Assembly: GCA_950022655.1 (NCBI GenBank)
Contig: OX465579.1
Location: 79,309,193 to 79,373,192 of the forward strand
DNA length: 64,000 nt
Reading direction: 5' to 3'
Origin: Alentia gelatinosa
Lineage: Eukaryota > Annelida > Polychaeta > Phyllodocida > Polynoidae
In this document: piece after piece, positions 8,739-23,552 of the stretch
How positions within the stretch are numbered: position 1 is the stretch's first letter
Layout: each line of letters opens with the position of its first letter
Notes under the pieces: model-generated
What the model was told of the DNA's origin: nothing
What the model saw: only the letters and a program-made list of their open reading frames with translations
Database searches by the model: none
Made by a program: the position numbers and the translations under genes

Positions 8739-11700
8739 CTTTTTACCAGCCTCAGAGGTGAAATGCCCGGGTACACTGAACCATATCTCGGCATACTGTA
8801 CTCTGCTCTCGCCACCCGGCCGAGGCCCTCACCCCAATTAAAGGACAGATCTGTAGGAACCGTTCAAGCTATAGGGATCGCATTCTTGGTACAACATTGG
8901 CTCATCACCATTTTGATAAGTCTTCCTAGCTGGCAGAAACAAATGAACATCAGACCAGGTGTTCCTTATAAATTTCAGTAACCCTTCTTGAGTAAACTTG
9001 TGTTATTGTAAGCTGCATTCAAGGACACAAACAGAAATGATATACCATAGTCACACTTAATGTAAGAATTGTGTGCGCATATCAGACACTGCAAATGACG
9101 AATTACAATGTTTATTGTTTCTACGACTTATGTGTTTTGATAGGTTTCACTGAAGGCTACTGAAGTCAATCAATTGATCAAAAGATACCAGAACAACTAT
9201 ATGGCTGAAGCCTCAAAGCCAAACTGCTCAAGTGTGAATAACTTCTACTCTATGTTTGAATGGGAGCTGCATGTAATAATACTTCAGGTATTGTGACTGT
9301 GTAAATTGTAATACAATGGAAACCTGACATAGTGAACACCTCGAACAGTTTCCTAGATTGTGATTAAACCAGTGGCCAGGTTCCAGACAGGTAAAGTCCT
9401 ATTGCTAACAGTCTTGATAACACTTCTTATACCGTGATGAAGAAGCTAAATTTTTGGAATCGGTGTTTTTACTGAGCAATATTAAGCCTGACTATATGCG
9501 TTCATAATGGAGGTGACCTTACCATGGCAGAAGTGGGGGAACATATTGCCACCTCCCATCATAAGTTGCAAAGTATACGTCAGAACGTCAAGTTCCAAGA
9601 GCAAAAGCATAATTCTTTTAAAGGTCAAATTTATATTGTATCCCCTGAACGGCACTGCAGGAATCTTCCTTTGCCATCAGTATAGGGAAAATCAAGATTA
9701 TGGATGGAGAATGAAAAAAAAAAACTATTTAGGGAAAAACTCATTTTCTCCTATATGATCTGATAGGCATCACTCTCTATGGGAATAGTCTCACCAACGA
9801 AATTGCCTTTTTCTACTTCGTGTTACAGACCGAAAGCAAATACAATGGCTGATAATAGAGGCCTCTAACGATTGCAGAAAAATGTTGTCATCATCGTTCA
9901 TTATATTGAATTCGTGAATATCGATATTTCAACGTCAAGATCGTAATCCTGAAGAGATTCAATAATCATATTCAAATTCTTTTTGTTCTTTCCATTTTGC
10001 ACCTGAATCTTGCTCCACTTATTCTTATTCCCCCACCTTTTCCCATTTTTCTCATTTGCTAATGCCACTGCGGACATATTTTAAAATCTTTTATGATGCC
10101 TGAATTGTTACACAACCTCAAGTGTTGGATTATCAATTGAAACGTAATCATCGTTACTCTCGTCCTCTATTTCCTATCTGACTGATTGGGTGAGAATTAC
10201 CCTTAATCATGTCATGTAGGCCCCTTAAGGTTCCTTTATGCACACAACCGGTATTTACTGTAAAAATATTGACAATCATGTTTGAATCTTCGCCAATGGG
10301 GCATCACGTTATTACACATGGTAATGGTGAGAAATGGGTCTAGACAAAAGTAATTACAATAATAAACTCAGCAATCACTGGTCAAAAACAGAACCAAAAC
10401 AAGATGTGAAAATACAAATTCAGAGGGAAGTTCCGGGGTTGAAGCTAACAGGTCCAGTACAATTGGGCAGCTGACCCTGCTAATTGTCTGCGAGTGTTGG
10501 TATTGGATGGGATTCATTCTGCTCATGGATGTAAACTCATTCGGGGTTTAGGGTGTGTATCTCTTTGGTTGTTTTTTATCGGAATAAGTAAATAAAGTTT
10601 GAACCAGATTTTACTATTAGGAATCACATATATCCAAAGACATGACTGAAGGCAACCAAAATGTCATATTTAGTCATCTAAATGTAGGCACACAGGTTAC
10701 CATTATAGGTAAGGGCATGTTTTCGGCACACTTTCAATCTTATTGATTATAAGAGACCTAAATATGGTTTTAACTATATTTAGAATAGACTTGAATCATG
10801 TTTCAAAATAAAGTACAATAAAGTAATTTATTGAAGGGCAAAAGTGAAAGCCCATTCTGTAACATAATTGAGATACAACGCCAACACATATTCATTCTTT
10901 CCAAGTTCAAAGCCGAACAAATTCGATAGAAGGGAGGGGTGGGGCAGTTATGTGATATTTCTCACACGCCTGATCCAATAAGTCACGTTTATGTTAGTTC
11001 TGTGTAGCATGCAAACTTAGACCATCTAGGGATATAGCTGACGCCAGAGCAGGTCACTGAGACGGCTTGGGGAGACCACCAGGGTGATGGGCAGGGCGGC
11101 AGGCGGGCGGTCCGGCAGGGCGGTAGGTGGTACTCCCTTCTAACATCATCTTAACAGGGGTAACCCTATCTCCGGATCCCATCCGCCAACCACAAGTGAC
11201 TACTGGACCCGTACGCTGACCGCATTCCAATGAACCCATTAAACAACCCGTCCCTACTTCTGAAATAGGTTATAAATAAACAGGAAAGAGGGGAGCTACT
11301 ACGGAGGCCCCCAACATGTGCCACTTAGGGCTACCTCAGTCAATGGTCAAGAGATCAAATTGGTCCCATTGGTAGGAAATTTAGATTGATGATTCTTGAA
11401 TGGCGTAGGCTACAAGGTTGGGAGAATGGTGGAGACGGAGAGGGATCTGGTCTACAGTAAGAGCACAGAGTATTGTCTACACTCTTAGGTAAGGGTCAAC
11501 TTAGTTTCATTACTGAACTTGTCTTACACTAAGATAACATTGCAAAGTAAAATAAATGGGAATTTAAATTGTTTTGGCAAGTAATTTCCATAATTTCCAT
11601 TAATATTTATGTAGGCTAAAATTGAAATCTACCTCCGTGTATATTACTACAGGGAGTGAAATAGCATTAAAACAATGGTTTATGATATATTGTTTGTAGT

Positions 11701-14039
11701 TATTAGATATAGAAATAAATGCCTCTGTGCCCTGCTTAAAATTCAGTTGATCAGAATTATGTGTAGTGGGAGCAGTATGGCATTAATTGATATGGCTAAA
11801 ATGTGCTTCTGCCTCCATGTACATACATAATTAACAATATTTTCATAACATTTGCTAATATAATTTAAAAAAGATATAACATGAGTAGGATATGACCATA
11901 TATACCCATGTGTGAAATTGCATTTAAATCCTCTGGAAAATATATCATTCATTAAGCTGGTAATCCATATTTCTATTGTATTAGATAGGAAATCTTGTTC
12001 ACTTTCTTTTCTTGGGGAACATGTTCCTTATGCAAACAATGAAACTTTATCATTTGAATACTATAAAAGTCTAAAATAGATTTTTAAATTGATATACCTA
12101 TGTACACGGAGGCAGAATTATTAGATATACTAAATATTACTTCAGTATGACCTACTGATCCCAAATGAATGATTAGTATGCATGACTTCAATCTCACCAC
12201 AGAGTGAGTAAGTAGAGTAGGTTTACTCTCTCTCGAGACATGGATAAGATCCGGTAATACCTGTCGTTAGTTTGGTTGTGCTGATAGGATCTCATGTCGA
12301 TGTCCAGTACCTATATTTTTAGAAACATAGATCGGCAATGCATACTCGTTGATTCGTCCTATAAGCCACTTCACGCCATGCTACACAAAAGGTTGCATCG
12401 GAGGAGAACTCAGGTTTCATTCTCTGATTTCCTTTCCCGAAGTACATCTCAGGCAAGAAGGGCAGATGGCCTATAGCTGTAGAACAGATTCATGTATGTA
12501 TGTACATATAAATTATGTATAGGATGATATCAATATAAAAGTCAGGGTGACGTCACTTCCCTCTTTAACCATATGGAAGGTGATCTACATATGCTGCGGG
12601 AAACCGCCTGTTATTACGCGGTAAACCATCAGAGAAGTACATGTATTGCTAGATACAGGACTGGCACCATGATACAGGATGCTACCGATAAATATGTAGA
12701 TGCGTATCTATTGACACATCAGTAGGACTAAGGACACACACATATGTATACAGAGTAAGTCTACAGAGGGGGACTTGGGGTCATGTCAGGCTTCCCCACC
12801 TCGAATCCAGACACCCTCCTCTCGTTGTACAACATGTGACAAGAGGTGGTAGGGTGGGAGCTCACGGGTGAAGAGGTCACTGGCGGAGATGTGTCAGTGC
12901 TGTTTGGCGCAGTTGAAATAGCATCACAAATGTAACAACAGCAGGGACCGATTTCACAATTGACTATTTATGGCATATGTTCTGTGGGTGGGGTGAGGAA
13001 GGTACATCTAGTAGCTAGAGGATATATTTAACTTTTCTTTCTAGTCAGTTCGGTTTATACTATGAGGAGGCCTTGGTAGGTTGGGACAGATTGAAGAGTT
13101 TTAATTATGTACATGTTTTTTTTACAGAAGCTTACCAACGATAGATCCCGTTTTCTCATGTATAGGAACCCATGACCAATTATAAACCACAAGACGGATT
13201 CGAATGGCAGTCTATACAGATGTTTGGGTACTAGTAAAGGATACGTTTCCTCTGACCAGGGTCAGCGGAATATTGTAACCACTTAAGATATTTATTAGGA
13301 TCTGACACTGGCTGGATGGAGAAAAGTGCGAATGCTTATTAAAATAAACAACTGCATATTCGAGTAATAGGTATTATTGACACCACTCATTGTACTAATA
13401 TTTCTGTGAGTCATCCTATGTGCTTTCATCAATATAGGCACAGATTTAGTTGTTGATTATTGTAAATGCCTGGCATCTCCCTGAAATCGGCCTATAGGTC
13501 ACGTGGGACATTAAAATGAAAGATCACCTCATATGGAACTGCGGCGAAGCAATTATGGTTATCGCTAAAGGTCGACTGAACTGTAAAGTAGACTATGTGT
13601 GACCTCGGTGAAGAAGATAGATGAGTAGTTATACTCTTATTCTGTATACAACAAACGGCGCTGAGAGCTCAAGGTATAACTGCTGCGCTCCACCTGGCTG
13701 ACTCTATACGGCTGTTGATTGGGTCCATGAGTACACCAGTGCTGAGAAGATAGCGAAAGATAGAGGATGGTCTCAAGACCTGTGGCTAAGAAAATACAGA
13801 GCTCAAGGCCACAAGTAAAGAAAGAGGAGGAGAGAGATACTTCCCCTCATGCGTCCCTTCAAAAGTGTGTTTACCAATTACGGACGTTTTCATGGGGTAA
13901 CATAGGACAAAGCAAAACAAACAAACATACATGAAATCACTCAGTATAGACTGGCATTAGATCTATAAAGCAAATCAAATGGATCAAGAATATATAAAAG
14001 AATTATATGTATATATAAGAGAGAGATAAAGATAGATAC

Positions 14040-14046
<7 letters not shown>
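8739..14046. other. No recognisable gene
   Basis: I recognise no gene or named element here. Open frames are short and lack motifs. A GC-rich patch at about 11,040-11,240 stands out from its AT-rich surroundings. The motif CTGCCTCCRTGTACAT (about 11,810) recurs inverted near 12,100, with a weaker direct relative near 11,630, which hints at a decayed small repeat. Confidence 0.55.

Positions 14047-14088
<42 letters not shown>
14047..14088. repeat. (GA)n microsatellite
   Basis: About 20 uninterrupted GA units lie within a longer purine-rich stretch (about 13,990-14,330). The open frames seen across it encode only low-complexity Ser/Leu strings on the minus strand. Confidence 0.95.
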
Positions 14089-14399
14089 CAAAGAGAGAGT
14101 TGAATGTACAGATAGAAAAAAGTAGAAAGATCTGTAGAATTAAGAATAAAAACTAGAAGACAGGTGTTCTGCCCCAGGAACAACGGGCCACACAACAAAG
14201 AAAGGAGAGGCCGAGAAAGTTAAAAAGAATTAATAGAAAGGGAAGCAAGGAGTGAAGCAAGGGGAAAGCTGGCTTCAGTAGGGGAACGATCAAGAGAGTG
14301 GAAGGAAAGTATTGGTAGGTGGATGACGGGGTGTAGCCAGAGGCTCTGCTAAGAGTCACGGCAACCAGAAAGCTGGCCACATCACGGCGAGTGGTGTTG

Positions 14400-15013
14400 A
14401 AGAAGCGGGCCGCACAAATAACGCTCACATCCTCAGCACCCTGTCAGTCGCGCGGGAGAGTGCGAGAGTCTGGGAACTAACAACCCGGCCACTAGGCGGC
14501 GCCCTTGCCGGACGACCACCATTCGGCACCCGACCACATCGCCGCCTACACCGCCACGGCGCCCGCCCGCCTGCTACCCGCTCGCCTGTACGGCCTTTCG
14601 TTCACCTCCAGACCCACCGGTCGCCGCATCTCACCGCTGCTACACACGGAGAGATATCACCGTGACATTGTGAAGCAGACCAGGATTTGGGAGCTGGGTC
14701 GCCGGGCTGTAACCCCCAGCATCGGGGCTGTTATTTATCTACCTGCCCAAAACATCGCCTCCCCGGGCGCCCCGCCCACCCCTCACCGCCCCCTTCCGGA
14801 CCACGTGGTGATGGGAGCGGATATATACCTGGAGTAGCGGCGGAGTGGGAAACCTGGCACTTTACACTGACAACTTGGCCTCGGGGCTGTGTTGAGGAGC
14901 CCCAACATCTGATAACAATGGATTAAATATACAGGATATAACCCCCTGGAATCCCTCCTTACTGTGCGGACTGCTGGTAGTGATCATCTCGCTTCAAGCA
15001 TCCTACACCCAAG
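14400..15013 (+). other. GC-rich candidate promoter / first exon of a host gene
   Basis: This block is far richer in GC and CpG than its surroundings and ends in a good donor, ACCCAAG|GTGAGA (GT at 15,014). The last 80 bases read as a hydrophobic, signal-peptide-like segment (WNPSLLCGLLVVIISLQ) continuing open into the donor. However, that frame has a TGA about 40 bases before the hydrophobic part and no ATG after it. A nearby ATG at 14,918 opens only a two-codon uORF (ATG GAT TAA). The exon may therefore be 5' UTR, use an unseen upstream exon, or be chance. A TATATA lies at about 14,820. No homologue is recognised. Confidence 0.35.
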
Positions 15014-18000
15014 GTGAGACAAGACATGTTGATTCTGATTTACAAATGAGCACGTATATCTTGACCTTTATCAGAATATAGGGGTGAACAGATAACATAG
15101 AAGTCAGCCGTAGTTAGATATTCCATATCTTCTTGGTTGTAATCCTTGACATCCTCCTTGCATTTTGGGATGCGGGTGTCAGTGTGCTTAGTCATGCTAT
15201 CAAATATTTCGGATATTATATGCGTGAATCTATAACAGATGACACGCCCAGGGATAGTGTTAAAAGTTTAGGAGTGTCGGTAGCAAGCAGGGGGGTGTAC
15301 ACAGCTGGGCGTGAGTTTTGGTGTGGCCCTGTCATTGGCCTATCTATGATGGCATATTCATAGAGGGTGTTTTTTATGGGAAGCTAAGTGGCAAGCGGCG
15401 AACCCTGGGCGGTGTCATTATCCGCGAAGCGGGAGATGTATCTGTTTCCCCGCCAAACACAAAATATCGTCTGCCGGAAGGCCATCATCACAGTATGCTG
15501 GATAATGATTGTGGTTTGCTTACAACTACCTGGCCGAACCCATACACCTTGTGCGTACCTACTCTCGCAAAAATAGATTAAAACAGAAGCCGTATACCAA
15601 GGTGTCCCTGCTATCAACACCGCGATAAACCAGAAATTCCTCGGAGTAAAATTACGAGTTGTCTGCCCAGCTGGCGATAGGGAGAGAGGGGTCGGGAGAG
15701 GGCAGCGAATTATAAAAAAAATAAGCCTAGAGAAGGAGTGAACACTCCGGATACGGACAGATGGTTTTGGCGCCAAAATGCTTGGAACGCAGACGACATA
15801 CATAGGCGCCGCGGGGCGGGCACGGATTGGTTTGGAATACCGTCTGCTTGTTAAAGTATGACTAATCAAATAAAAGAGGTTACATAGTGGAAGGTGCACA
15901 CCTGGTGAAATTACTGACACTATGTTAGAACTCAATGCTGATCTAGAGAAAAACTCTAGTCCTGAAATATATGCCAAAAAAAGGTGTTGACATTCACCAA
16001 AATTTAAAGAAAATTCCCGATGAACAGTCCTTTAAATAGCCCATCGGCATAACTTATCAACTATGAATCCAAAGAGTGTGCGCTGATTAAGATTTGTTGA
16101 ATTAAATCAAACTTTGAAATCCCTTCTGTACGCATATAGTCACGATTTCCTTCCTGTTGGTAGATCAGTTGCTAGACTGGCCCAAGTCGTTTATTTTGAA
16201 CATTCATTTCATCATTAAACAAAATCAGAATTAAGTATATGTTGCAGTATGAAAGTCAATGGCTGATTCGGCATTGTTCTGTGTGCCTCGTCCAAAAGAC
16301 TAGTAACTTATGAAAGTAAGAACTATGTACGCATGTATCGAGACAACCACATTTTAAAGGCGCCCATCCCGATGGCAGTGATATACCGTGTCATCTATAG
16401 GTTGATGTTGATTGACGGCCTAGCAACAGTCAGGACCATATCGTGGAATGAAAAATGTATGATGTGAAGATAACCGAACATTTGTGCTGCAAAGATTTTG
16501 TTTGTCTTTTTTAAGAATACTCTTTCTAACAACCACCTGTTCCTATCAGTAGATTTTCAGTATCAGTCAGTGTTAGCCAGATCTCGCTAACTTCATACAC
16601 ATATGTCTCTGTAATAACCCCCCGTCGCCGCGATAAATAGGAAAGCGCAAATACCAGGAAAACATAGCAACCGAAAGATAAGCATCATGGTATCGGCTAA
16701 CCTGTCTATGTATTTAGCTCTATTTATATCCAATTTCCGCGTATGAAGATAATTGTACAGGAACCGATTGAAACCAGCGCAATTTTAAACGGTGACGGCC
16801 AACCCCGCTTTATTGACATTATGAAAATCATGAACGTGCACAATGTAAGTCAAATAGTGTTAAAAAAAAGAAATTATGAAAAAAAGAAGAAAAAAAACCC
16901 GATTCACATATGACATCTAACTGAAACATTAGCCTCCTTTTGCTAATCATCATTACGAAATGTTACGACATAGAAGCAATCTATGTAAATTATTTAAGCT
17001 ACAACTGTATCTGTAGCTCTATCTGAAAAAACTCGCCCCGGTGAGCGATACATTATGCTAAATAAAAAACAAACAAAAAAACATCAAACAGCTAAGAATG
17101 TTTCCAATTTCAACCATCAGGATGACTCCTAGTTGGTTGGTTAATAGTTGGGGAGATAGTTCAGGAAAACACAGAGGTGGACATCCCAAAGTACGCATCT
17201 AAACTGCAGGAGTAGGTTGTTGGGGAGGGCTGGGGGTGGGGGTGGGAGTGACAGGGCGGTCAGGAGATCCGGTCTCCACTTCTACGATTGTGTCATCGTG
17301 ACGTCCGGTCGGTTATATTTTTTTTTACTGCAGACCATCACTAGCGAAATATTCAACTTCCCTCTCTCCCTTGTAAAATCCCAGATACGTCCTTGTCTCT
17401 CTTCTCCAGATACCTCACTAATGGGGCGATACATAAGGCCCCAGTTCTAAATAAACAGCAAGATGAATTTATCAATTCAGGTAATGAATCATATCATAAA
17501 ATAGGCTTACGCTATTGATAAAACGTAGTACCCATACAGTCTAATCATAATTGATACTATCATATATACTTACGAATCACCCATTCTAGCACCATTAGTG
17601 CTATTGTGTTGGACTAATGATTTTGGCCAGAATGGTAATATCAGAACTGAGGTCACATTAGCAGAGCATCCAAAAATATATTGTTTACAAAGCATTATTA
17701 ATCACACTTTCTACATCACAATGCAAATGCAATGGACGATGCGATCATTAGTGACACGAGTGCCAACTAAATTCTTCTGCTACATACATGCGATTACATA
17801 ATTGTCGTTGGCATATAAATATTCATATTTTTGAAATACTTGACGACAATGTATGAAAAGTGATGTTATTTTCACAATTAACTGTTATAAAAATGGAACA
17901 GTAAAACAAAACATCGTGAGTAATCAAATCAAAGCCATACGGACTAGAGCAAACAAAAACAACAAATAAACAAACAAAAACAATAACGCATTCAAAAGCA

Positions 18001-19556
18001 ACAAAGCCCTTCCTTAAACCTAGTAACTGCAAACCGATTCATTCAGACCACATGTAGTCGGGTTAGTAGAGAGAGGTGTGGAGATGAGTTGAGGAGGTGT
18101 GTATCCCCTACCCCTGGAGACATCTCTGGAAATAAAAACCTCGTGATGTATAGAGCTTATGAGGGACTGGAAAGAGAAAACCACAAGGGTCCTATTTATA
18201 CGTCCTGTACTGAGTGGATTTCGTTTCACATCACTACTGATTTATTATACATCCATATACACACCCTTCCCTAAAAACGTCGACTTATCTTATTCAACAT
18301 ACGATTACATATCATGTGTTCAAGTTTTCAGGATGTTAAGGTGATGCTTTAGCTGTACCACAAAGTGATAATTCAGATTGAAGAGCCCTCGACCTTGATG
18401 CTTTCAAACTGCTTAATCTGTTTTGTGTTTACATACCTACCCAACCAACCAGAGATATTTTTTTCTTGGAGAAGAGCAGTTTGATAAACGACAGGACCAC
18501 TGTAGCCGCCTGGAGGTCTTTATTTACTCATTCTACACAAACTCTGTCGTCATTTACAGAATAGCACTTTAACACTAGACTCTTTTAGATTAGATTTAAA
18601 TACTGATTTAAAGGCGAAATACCTTCCAAAGGAAATACATACCTCGACGTAGTAGACTCAATTCACCTCCGGAACATACGCTTCGAAAGTGATTTACTTT
18701 CAAAATGTCACCAGAAATCTGCAACAATTTCTGAAGGAACGAATCTACGTTGTAACTTATATTTGCATGCTACTGTTCTTGAAATCTAAACGAAATGTAA
18801 CATTTAATTTTAATCTGTTTAAATATCTGTAATTGGTGTGATCATAAGCTGGATTAATCATAGGAACACGCTACGTCACACCTGCCTTCTGTCGCCAGGG
18901 GACAATCAATGATAACCACACAGAAGTTCAGAAAACTCATTTCTCCTTGACAATCATGGGAGTAGAATATCAACATCAACAGATGGTGGTGCATGCTCGG
19001 CTGTCATATTGAAAAGTAGAGTGAAATCAGGAAGAGAAGGCAGTCTGGTATTCAGCACACAACGTGACGAAATTAGTTCATTTACCAAGGTAGGCGGGGG
19101 GACTCCCAAGATCAACAAGAATACCGGTCACCAGGTGGCGGCAGAGGTACCTCGCAGTGACTTGTGGGATTGGTCGCTAGACAAATGGTGGAAAGATATT
19201 CAAAGGCAAATATAGACCATTAGAAATATTGTTAAGTTTGAAATTTGATTTGCCTGTTGCATCCCGACTTGCAAATTGCAAAACAATTTTTTTTGTAGGG
19301 AAAATGTCCCTTTACTGTTTTATCGTGCCTTCAGTTGGCGTAGAGTATATCAAACTCACCAGGGTGTCCATTAGATACTCGCATGCTCAGTCTCATCACT
19401 CTGTAAAGGTGGCGTTAACGATAATTGCAGACATCAGATGTTGTTCTGATAGTGTCGGGCGGTTTGATCTCGAAATAGAACCGTCTTGTGAAAGTTTGAT
19501 TTCACGTTGAAATCAGGTACTCACACAATGCCACGTTGCTAGATCAAATATTTACA
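15014..19556. other. No recognisable gene; probable intron or intergenic DNA
   Basis: The longest open frame (minus 15,384-15,977, 197 codons) shows no family motif and has an overlapping plus-strand frame, so I do not call it. A-rich simple sequence lies near 16,860-16,900. A 68-codon frame at 19,009-19,215 contains a CTCF-like motif but is otherwise unremarkable. Confidence 0.5.
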
Positions 19557-19957
19557 TAGAACTGAACGAGAGTTAGCCCGATTAATTTTTATGCCACGAC
19601 GGACAGGTCGTGTATTACTACACGAGGCGATAGCCGAGTATAGTGAGTAGCAGACCTGACCGGAGTGGCTTGAAAACTAGTCAGTTTAACTCGAGTTCGG
19701 TTCTGTATTTATCCTACCCCGTATCTACACTTCAGGTGTGAGTTCTATTTTTCGATTATTCTGTATCATGCTAGCAACATCTGGATGGGCATTTTGAGTG
19801 CAACCGGAACTTTTTTCGAAGTAGCTGAAATCCTGGTCTCTGATTGGTCAAATTCTTTTATTACTCTAGTGGCATAAAAAACACTTTATGCCACAGCATG
19901 CCACATAAAATTTGCCTATGTTAAGTCTATGACGGCTTTTTATTAGGGGTAGGATAA
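19557..19957 (-). mobile_element. Palindrome-ended non-autonomous element, family B copy 1
   Basis: A diverged hairpin (outer arms about 19,557-19,592 and 19,667-19,706) is followed by TTATCCTACCCC (19,709-19,720), a body of about 225 bp, and the inverted motif GGGGTAGGATAA (19,946-19,957). Read on the minus strand it starts with the motif and ends in the hairpin, the plan of Helentron-associated (HINE/DINE-like) elements. The hairpin core (about 19,592-19,667) is inverted relative to the second copy at 30,141. There is no coding capacity. The class assignment is inference; membership in a repeat family is directly visible. Confidence 0.75.
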
Positions 19958-22900
19958 TTAATGTTGACGGTTTGAAATAACAAATTCAATACATGAATTA
20001 TTTTCCGTTGCATGAGATTATATTCTAAATCTGCTCAAGCTACCAGAGCACTTAACATTATGGCGGGTACCACGGGGATCAACGTTTAAACACCAATCCT
20101 TGAATTTTTCTTTAATCTGTCTAAGCTAACCGTTCTTTCATAAATCACCCTTAATGGTTGAATGACGTCTGCACAATCTGTTCTCGGCCGTTTGACATCA
20201 TGGTTCGCCTGACGTTAGGCTGACAGTTAAATTGCTTAAATTCGCTAATCCCCTTGTCAAGAACAACTAGTTTGACTTATTTAAACGTGCGCTTTTTGAA
20301 TACATCAAACCACTTAAGGTTACCAGAGTGAGTGATAGTTGTCATAATATATGGCCCTGGGTAATCAGTGTTATTTACTATTATAGGGTTACACCATGAG
20401 GACTCAACAATCGATACTGTTAATCATCACATAAAGTTCTCACCTTAACCTACTCCCATGAATCACCAACGATCCTAATCATCACGTGGTGACATGGAAG
20501 CCTATATCTTACTGGTCTAAGTATGTTTTGGTAGAACACTTCTGCAATTGCACTTACATGTAATTGCGAAACAAAAAACAGAGCCAACGCAGTCACACGA
20601 GTCCTAAAGACAGGCAGGACAACGCCTGGAGGAAAACAGGGGAAAAAGGACCTCGTGCTCCATGTGCAGATGGGTCTGTCTCAGGGATTAACCACTGAGT
20701 CATTAGGGAACAGGCGATGCTCCTGACTCCTGGCTCTACGATACCCTTCCTGATAGACTATAGCGTGTAGACGTCCACCTCATAGTGTTTTGTATAATTT
20801 GGTAGTAAATCTTTTTCTCACAATACAGGTGAAGACTTCCCATCACACCTGGTGGGGTGTTATTTGAGGGGTCTTCTTTTTGCATTTGCGTAGAATGCTG
20901 CAGCCATCTTAACTCTCCTTTAGCTGTGTTCTTCCAGTGAGCGATCATGGGAGGGTACACAAATAGAGTAAATATGCGGAATATATACTCATCATCTCCT
21001 TATAGTGCTGTAAGTGTTTATTGGTCAGTAGGACTGGCTCCCACTTCTAGGTTATACACACAGATAACATGATGGGAGAAAGCCACCGATAGCCCAGTTT
21101 TTATATTACACTAGCCGCCAGGAAGGGACTCTTGTGTATTTCCAGAGAAAGAACATGGGCCTATGTGGAATACAAGACCAGAAATATCACAAATCACGAA
21201 TGTGCGACTTCTTACTCCATGTTACTCCATCTCTGTCAAGATTCTCTCCTAGAGCGCAAATGGTCCTCGTCTCCCGATCTCCAACTTTGCGTCCAAACGG
21301 CGAGTTTGTGTGTGAGACGACCATTTGCCGGAGGAGGTGTGTTTGCTCATCGAGCGATGCTTAGCGTGCAGAGCACCGGGAGGATAGGCCAGGATGCGAG
21401 CTGAATCAAGATGTAGCAGTCAAAGAATCACAGAGAGACCTAGCGCGCCCCTTAGGGTATCCACCAGGAGCGGCTTCCTAATGGTCAATCTTGGCGAATT
21501 ATTGCAGCTGCTACTTAGACCGGACAATATTCATATCGTGCAATGCTCGTTCCGGAGGAAGATTCGTTGCTAACAATTGAGATCCAGATTGATTAATCAG
21601 ACCTCATTGTCATATAAGCAATATGAGTCTTGATGAACGTTGGATTGCTGTTTTACTCAGGAATGGTGAGTGTGAACCAACTTGTGCTGTGGTAAATCAC
21701 TGAGGAACGTCACGTGTGAAGCCAACCTCACAACACAAACTGACACGAGTATAGAGAAGGTTTTCGGCTCTGTTATCAATTTATCCCTGGAAGGAATAAG
21801 GCAGGTCTCGAAGGACTTCTTCCAATTGGTTCCAAGGCTTCAGGTCAAAGATTCATTTGTAATAGGAACATCATCAGCACCAACAACAATAATAACAGCA
21901 GTGACAAAAACAAGATTTTTTTCTTTCTGACAAACACAAGTTTGAAAATCCTGCTTATACTAAAGATCAACAACCGCATGTATCTCATGGCTAGCAATGC
22001 AGGTGTCAGACTTATTGTGACAAACAGAACTGTTGTTGAAAGTCCTTCTCATTTGCATTAGAAAAAGTAAAGTGATGAATAATTCTAACAGAATAATTTC
22101 AGTAATGTGGTCTCCTATAGGGAGGTGTTTTATTATTATTATTGTTTTATTAGTAGTAGTAATCATAGAAAAAGAGTAGTTGATTGGGAGACCATCTTGG
22201 TGATGGTCATTGCAATCCACTGACCCGGTCACTGTTGGGTTGAAATGATTATAATTAACAATTGTCACGAATATAAACCACGTCGATTGATTAACATTGA
22301 GTTAGATACAATAGACAAGGAAGACACGGGGTTATTTGACTTCCTGATAGAAACCAGATACGTTTGCCCACATGTCAGTTTTATGATACTGTGGTCCCCC
22401 AATTGCGATGGAAGTTACGAGGAGCCGCTGCTTGTACACTCTATATATACTTAGATATATACATGTATATGCAAACGTATATAATCGGTAATTCCACATC
22501 ACAGGTTTGCCTGGCCCCTGTTCCTTTTTGTGATATTCTTACGCCACAGAGACAGGCTGAGTGAATCTATGTTGTTTGGTTTCCTAAAATCAGCGTAGAG
22601 TATCTGCATTTTCCGTCAGTCTAGATACTCATGGTGATGATTGAACCTCAGAAGAACCTCTGTTTGTGGCAGATAAGTGACCTCTGAGCCAAAGCGATGG
22701 GGTTGGATCCCGTTCACCTCCATTCAGATCCTGATTACTGAGATCCTATACTTACCGGATATACATTTGAAGACGTGTTTTAAAAAACTGGGCCATGGTC
22801 GCAGTAATTACAATAATACTTACTGAAAAGCACGCATATACTTTACAGGCTTATTTGTCTTTAGAATACGAGCATCGCTTTTTATAATTTTAAAAACTAT

Positions 22901-23552
22901 CACTATAAAAGTAATGGGTATGCTCTGTAGGTATTTACTCTTACCGAGGATCTATTCATATAATGTAAATCTCGGTCAGACTATTGATTGACAGTTGTTT
23001 TAGTTGGCTTATTCTCTGGCTGACAGTGGGTTGAAATGTGAGCTGCCAAGACTCCTCCCCCTTGGGGCAGTGTTCAACATGTACTGGAGTTGGACATGGC
23101 CTCGTGCTAATGTAAAATGTAAAAAACTCGTATACATCCACTATCTGAGAATTCGTCAAACTATGGATCGGCACCACGGTATCTCTGTATAGCAAGTATT
23201 CCAGACTTTTTAGGTACAAGCAGCTATACTACCACATCTTGCATTACTAACTAAAAAACGTAATTGATTTAGGTTTAAGCTACTTTGTTCATACCAAAGA
23301 CTCATACTGTTGTTTATTTCACCCCTGGTACAAGTTTAGCCATAGGAATAACATTAGAAAATAATCATACGCAACGATCACACCCGTAAAGTGACAATAC
23401 AACACCAAGGTAGTGGCAGAGTGATGTGAAATGACGTAGGCCCTAATCAGCGACTGGCGAATCAGCAACCAGGATTTGAGAAGGTAGGCAAGACACCAAC
23501 ATGGAGATCTATCAGTTCCTAATTTGATTTGCATAAGCAATTTGAATTAAAG
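19958..23552. other. No recognisable gene
   Basis: Only short open frames are seen. Two overlapping frames at 21,132-21,404 include a Cys-rich stretch (FVCETTICRRRCVCSSSD), but no splice context or domain supports them. A short TTATTA/TAGTAG run lies near 22,130-22,165. Confidence 0.5.

Noticed and set aside
13941..14198. Minus-strand ORF over the GA repeat (similar ones at 24,509-24,740)
   Set aside because: The translation is a Ser/Leu dipeptide repeat created by the microsatellite.
15384..15977. 197-codon minus-strand open frame
   Set aside because: About one frame of this length is expected by chance in a window this size; it has no motif and competes with a plus-strand frame over the same bases.
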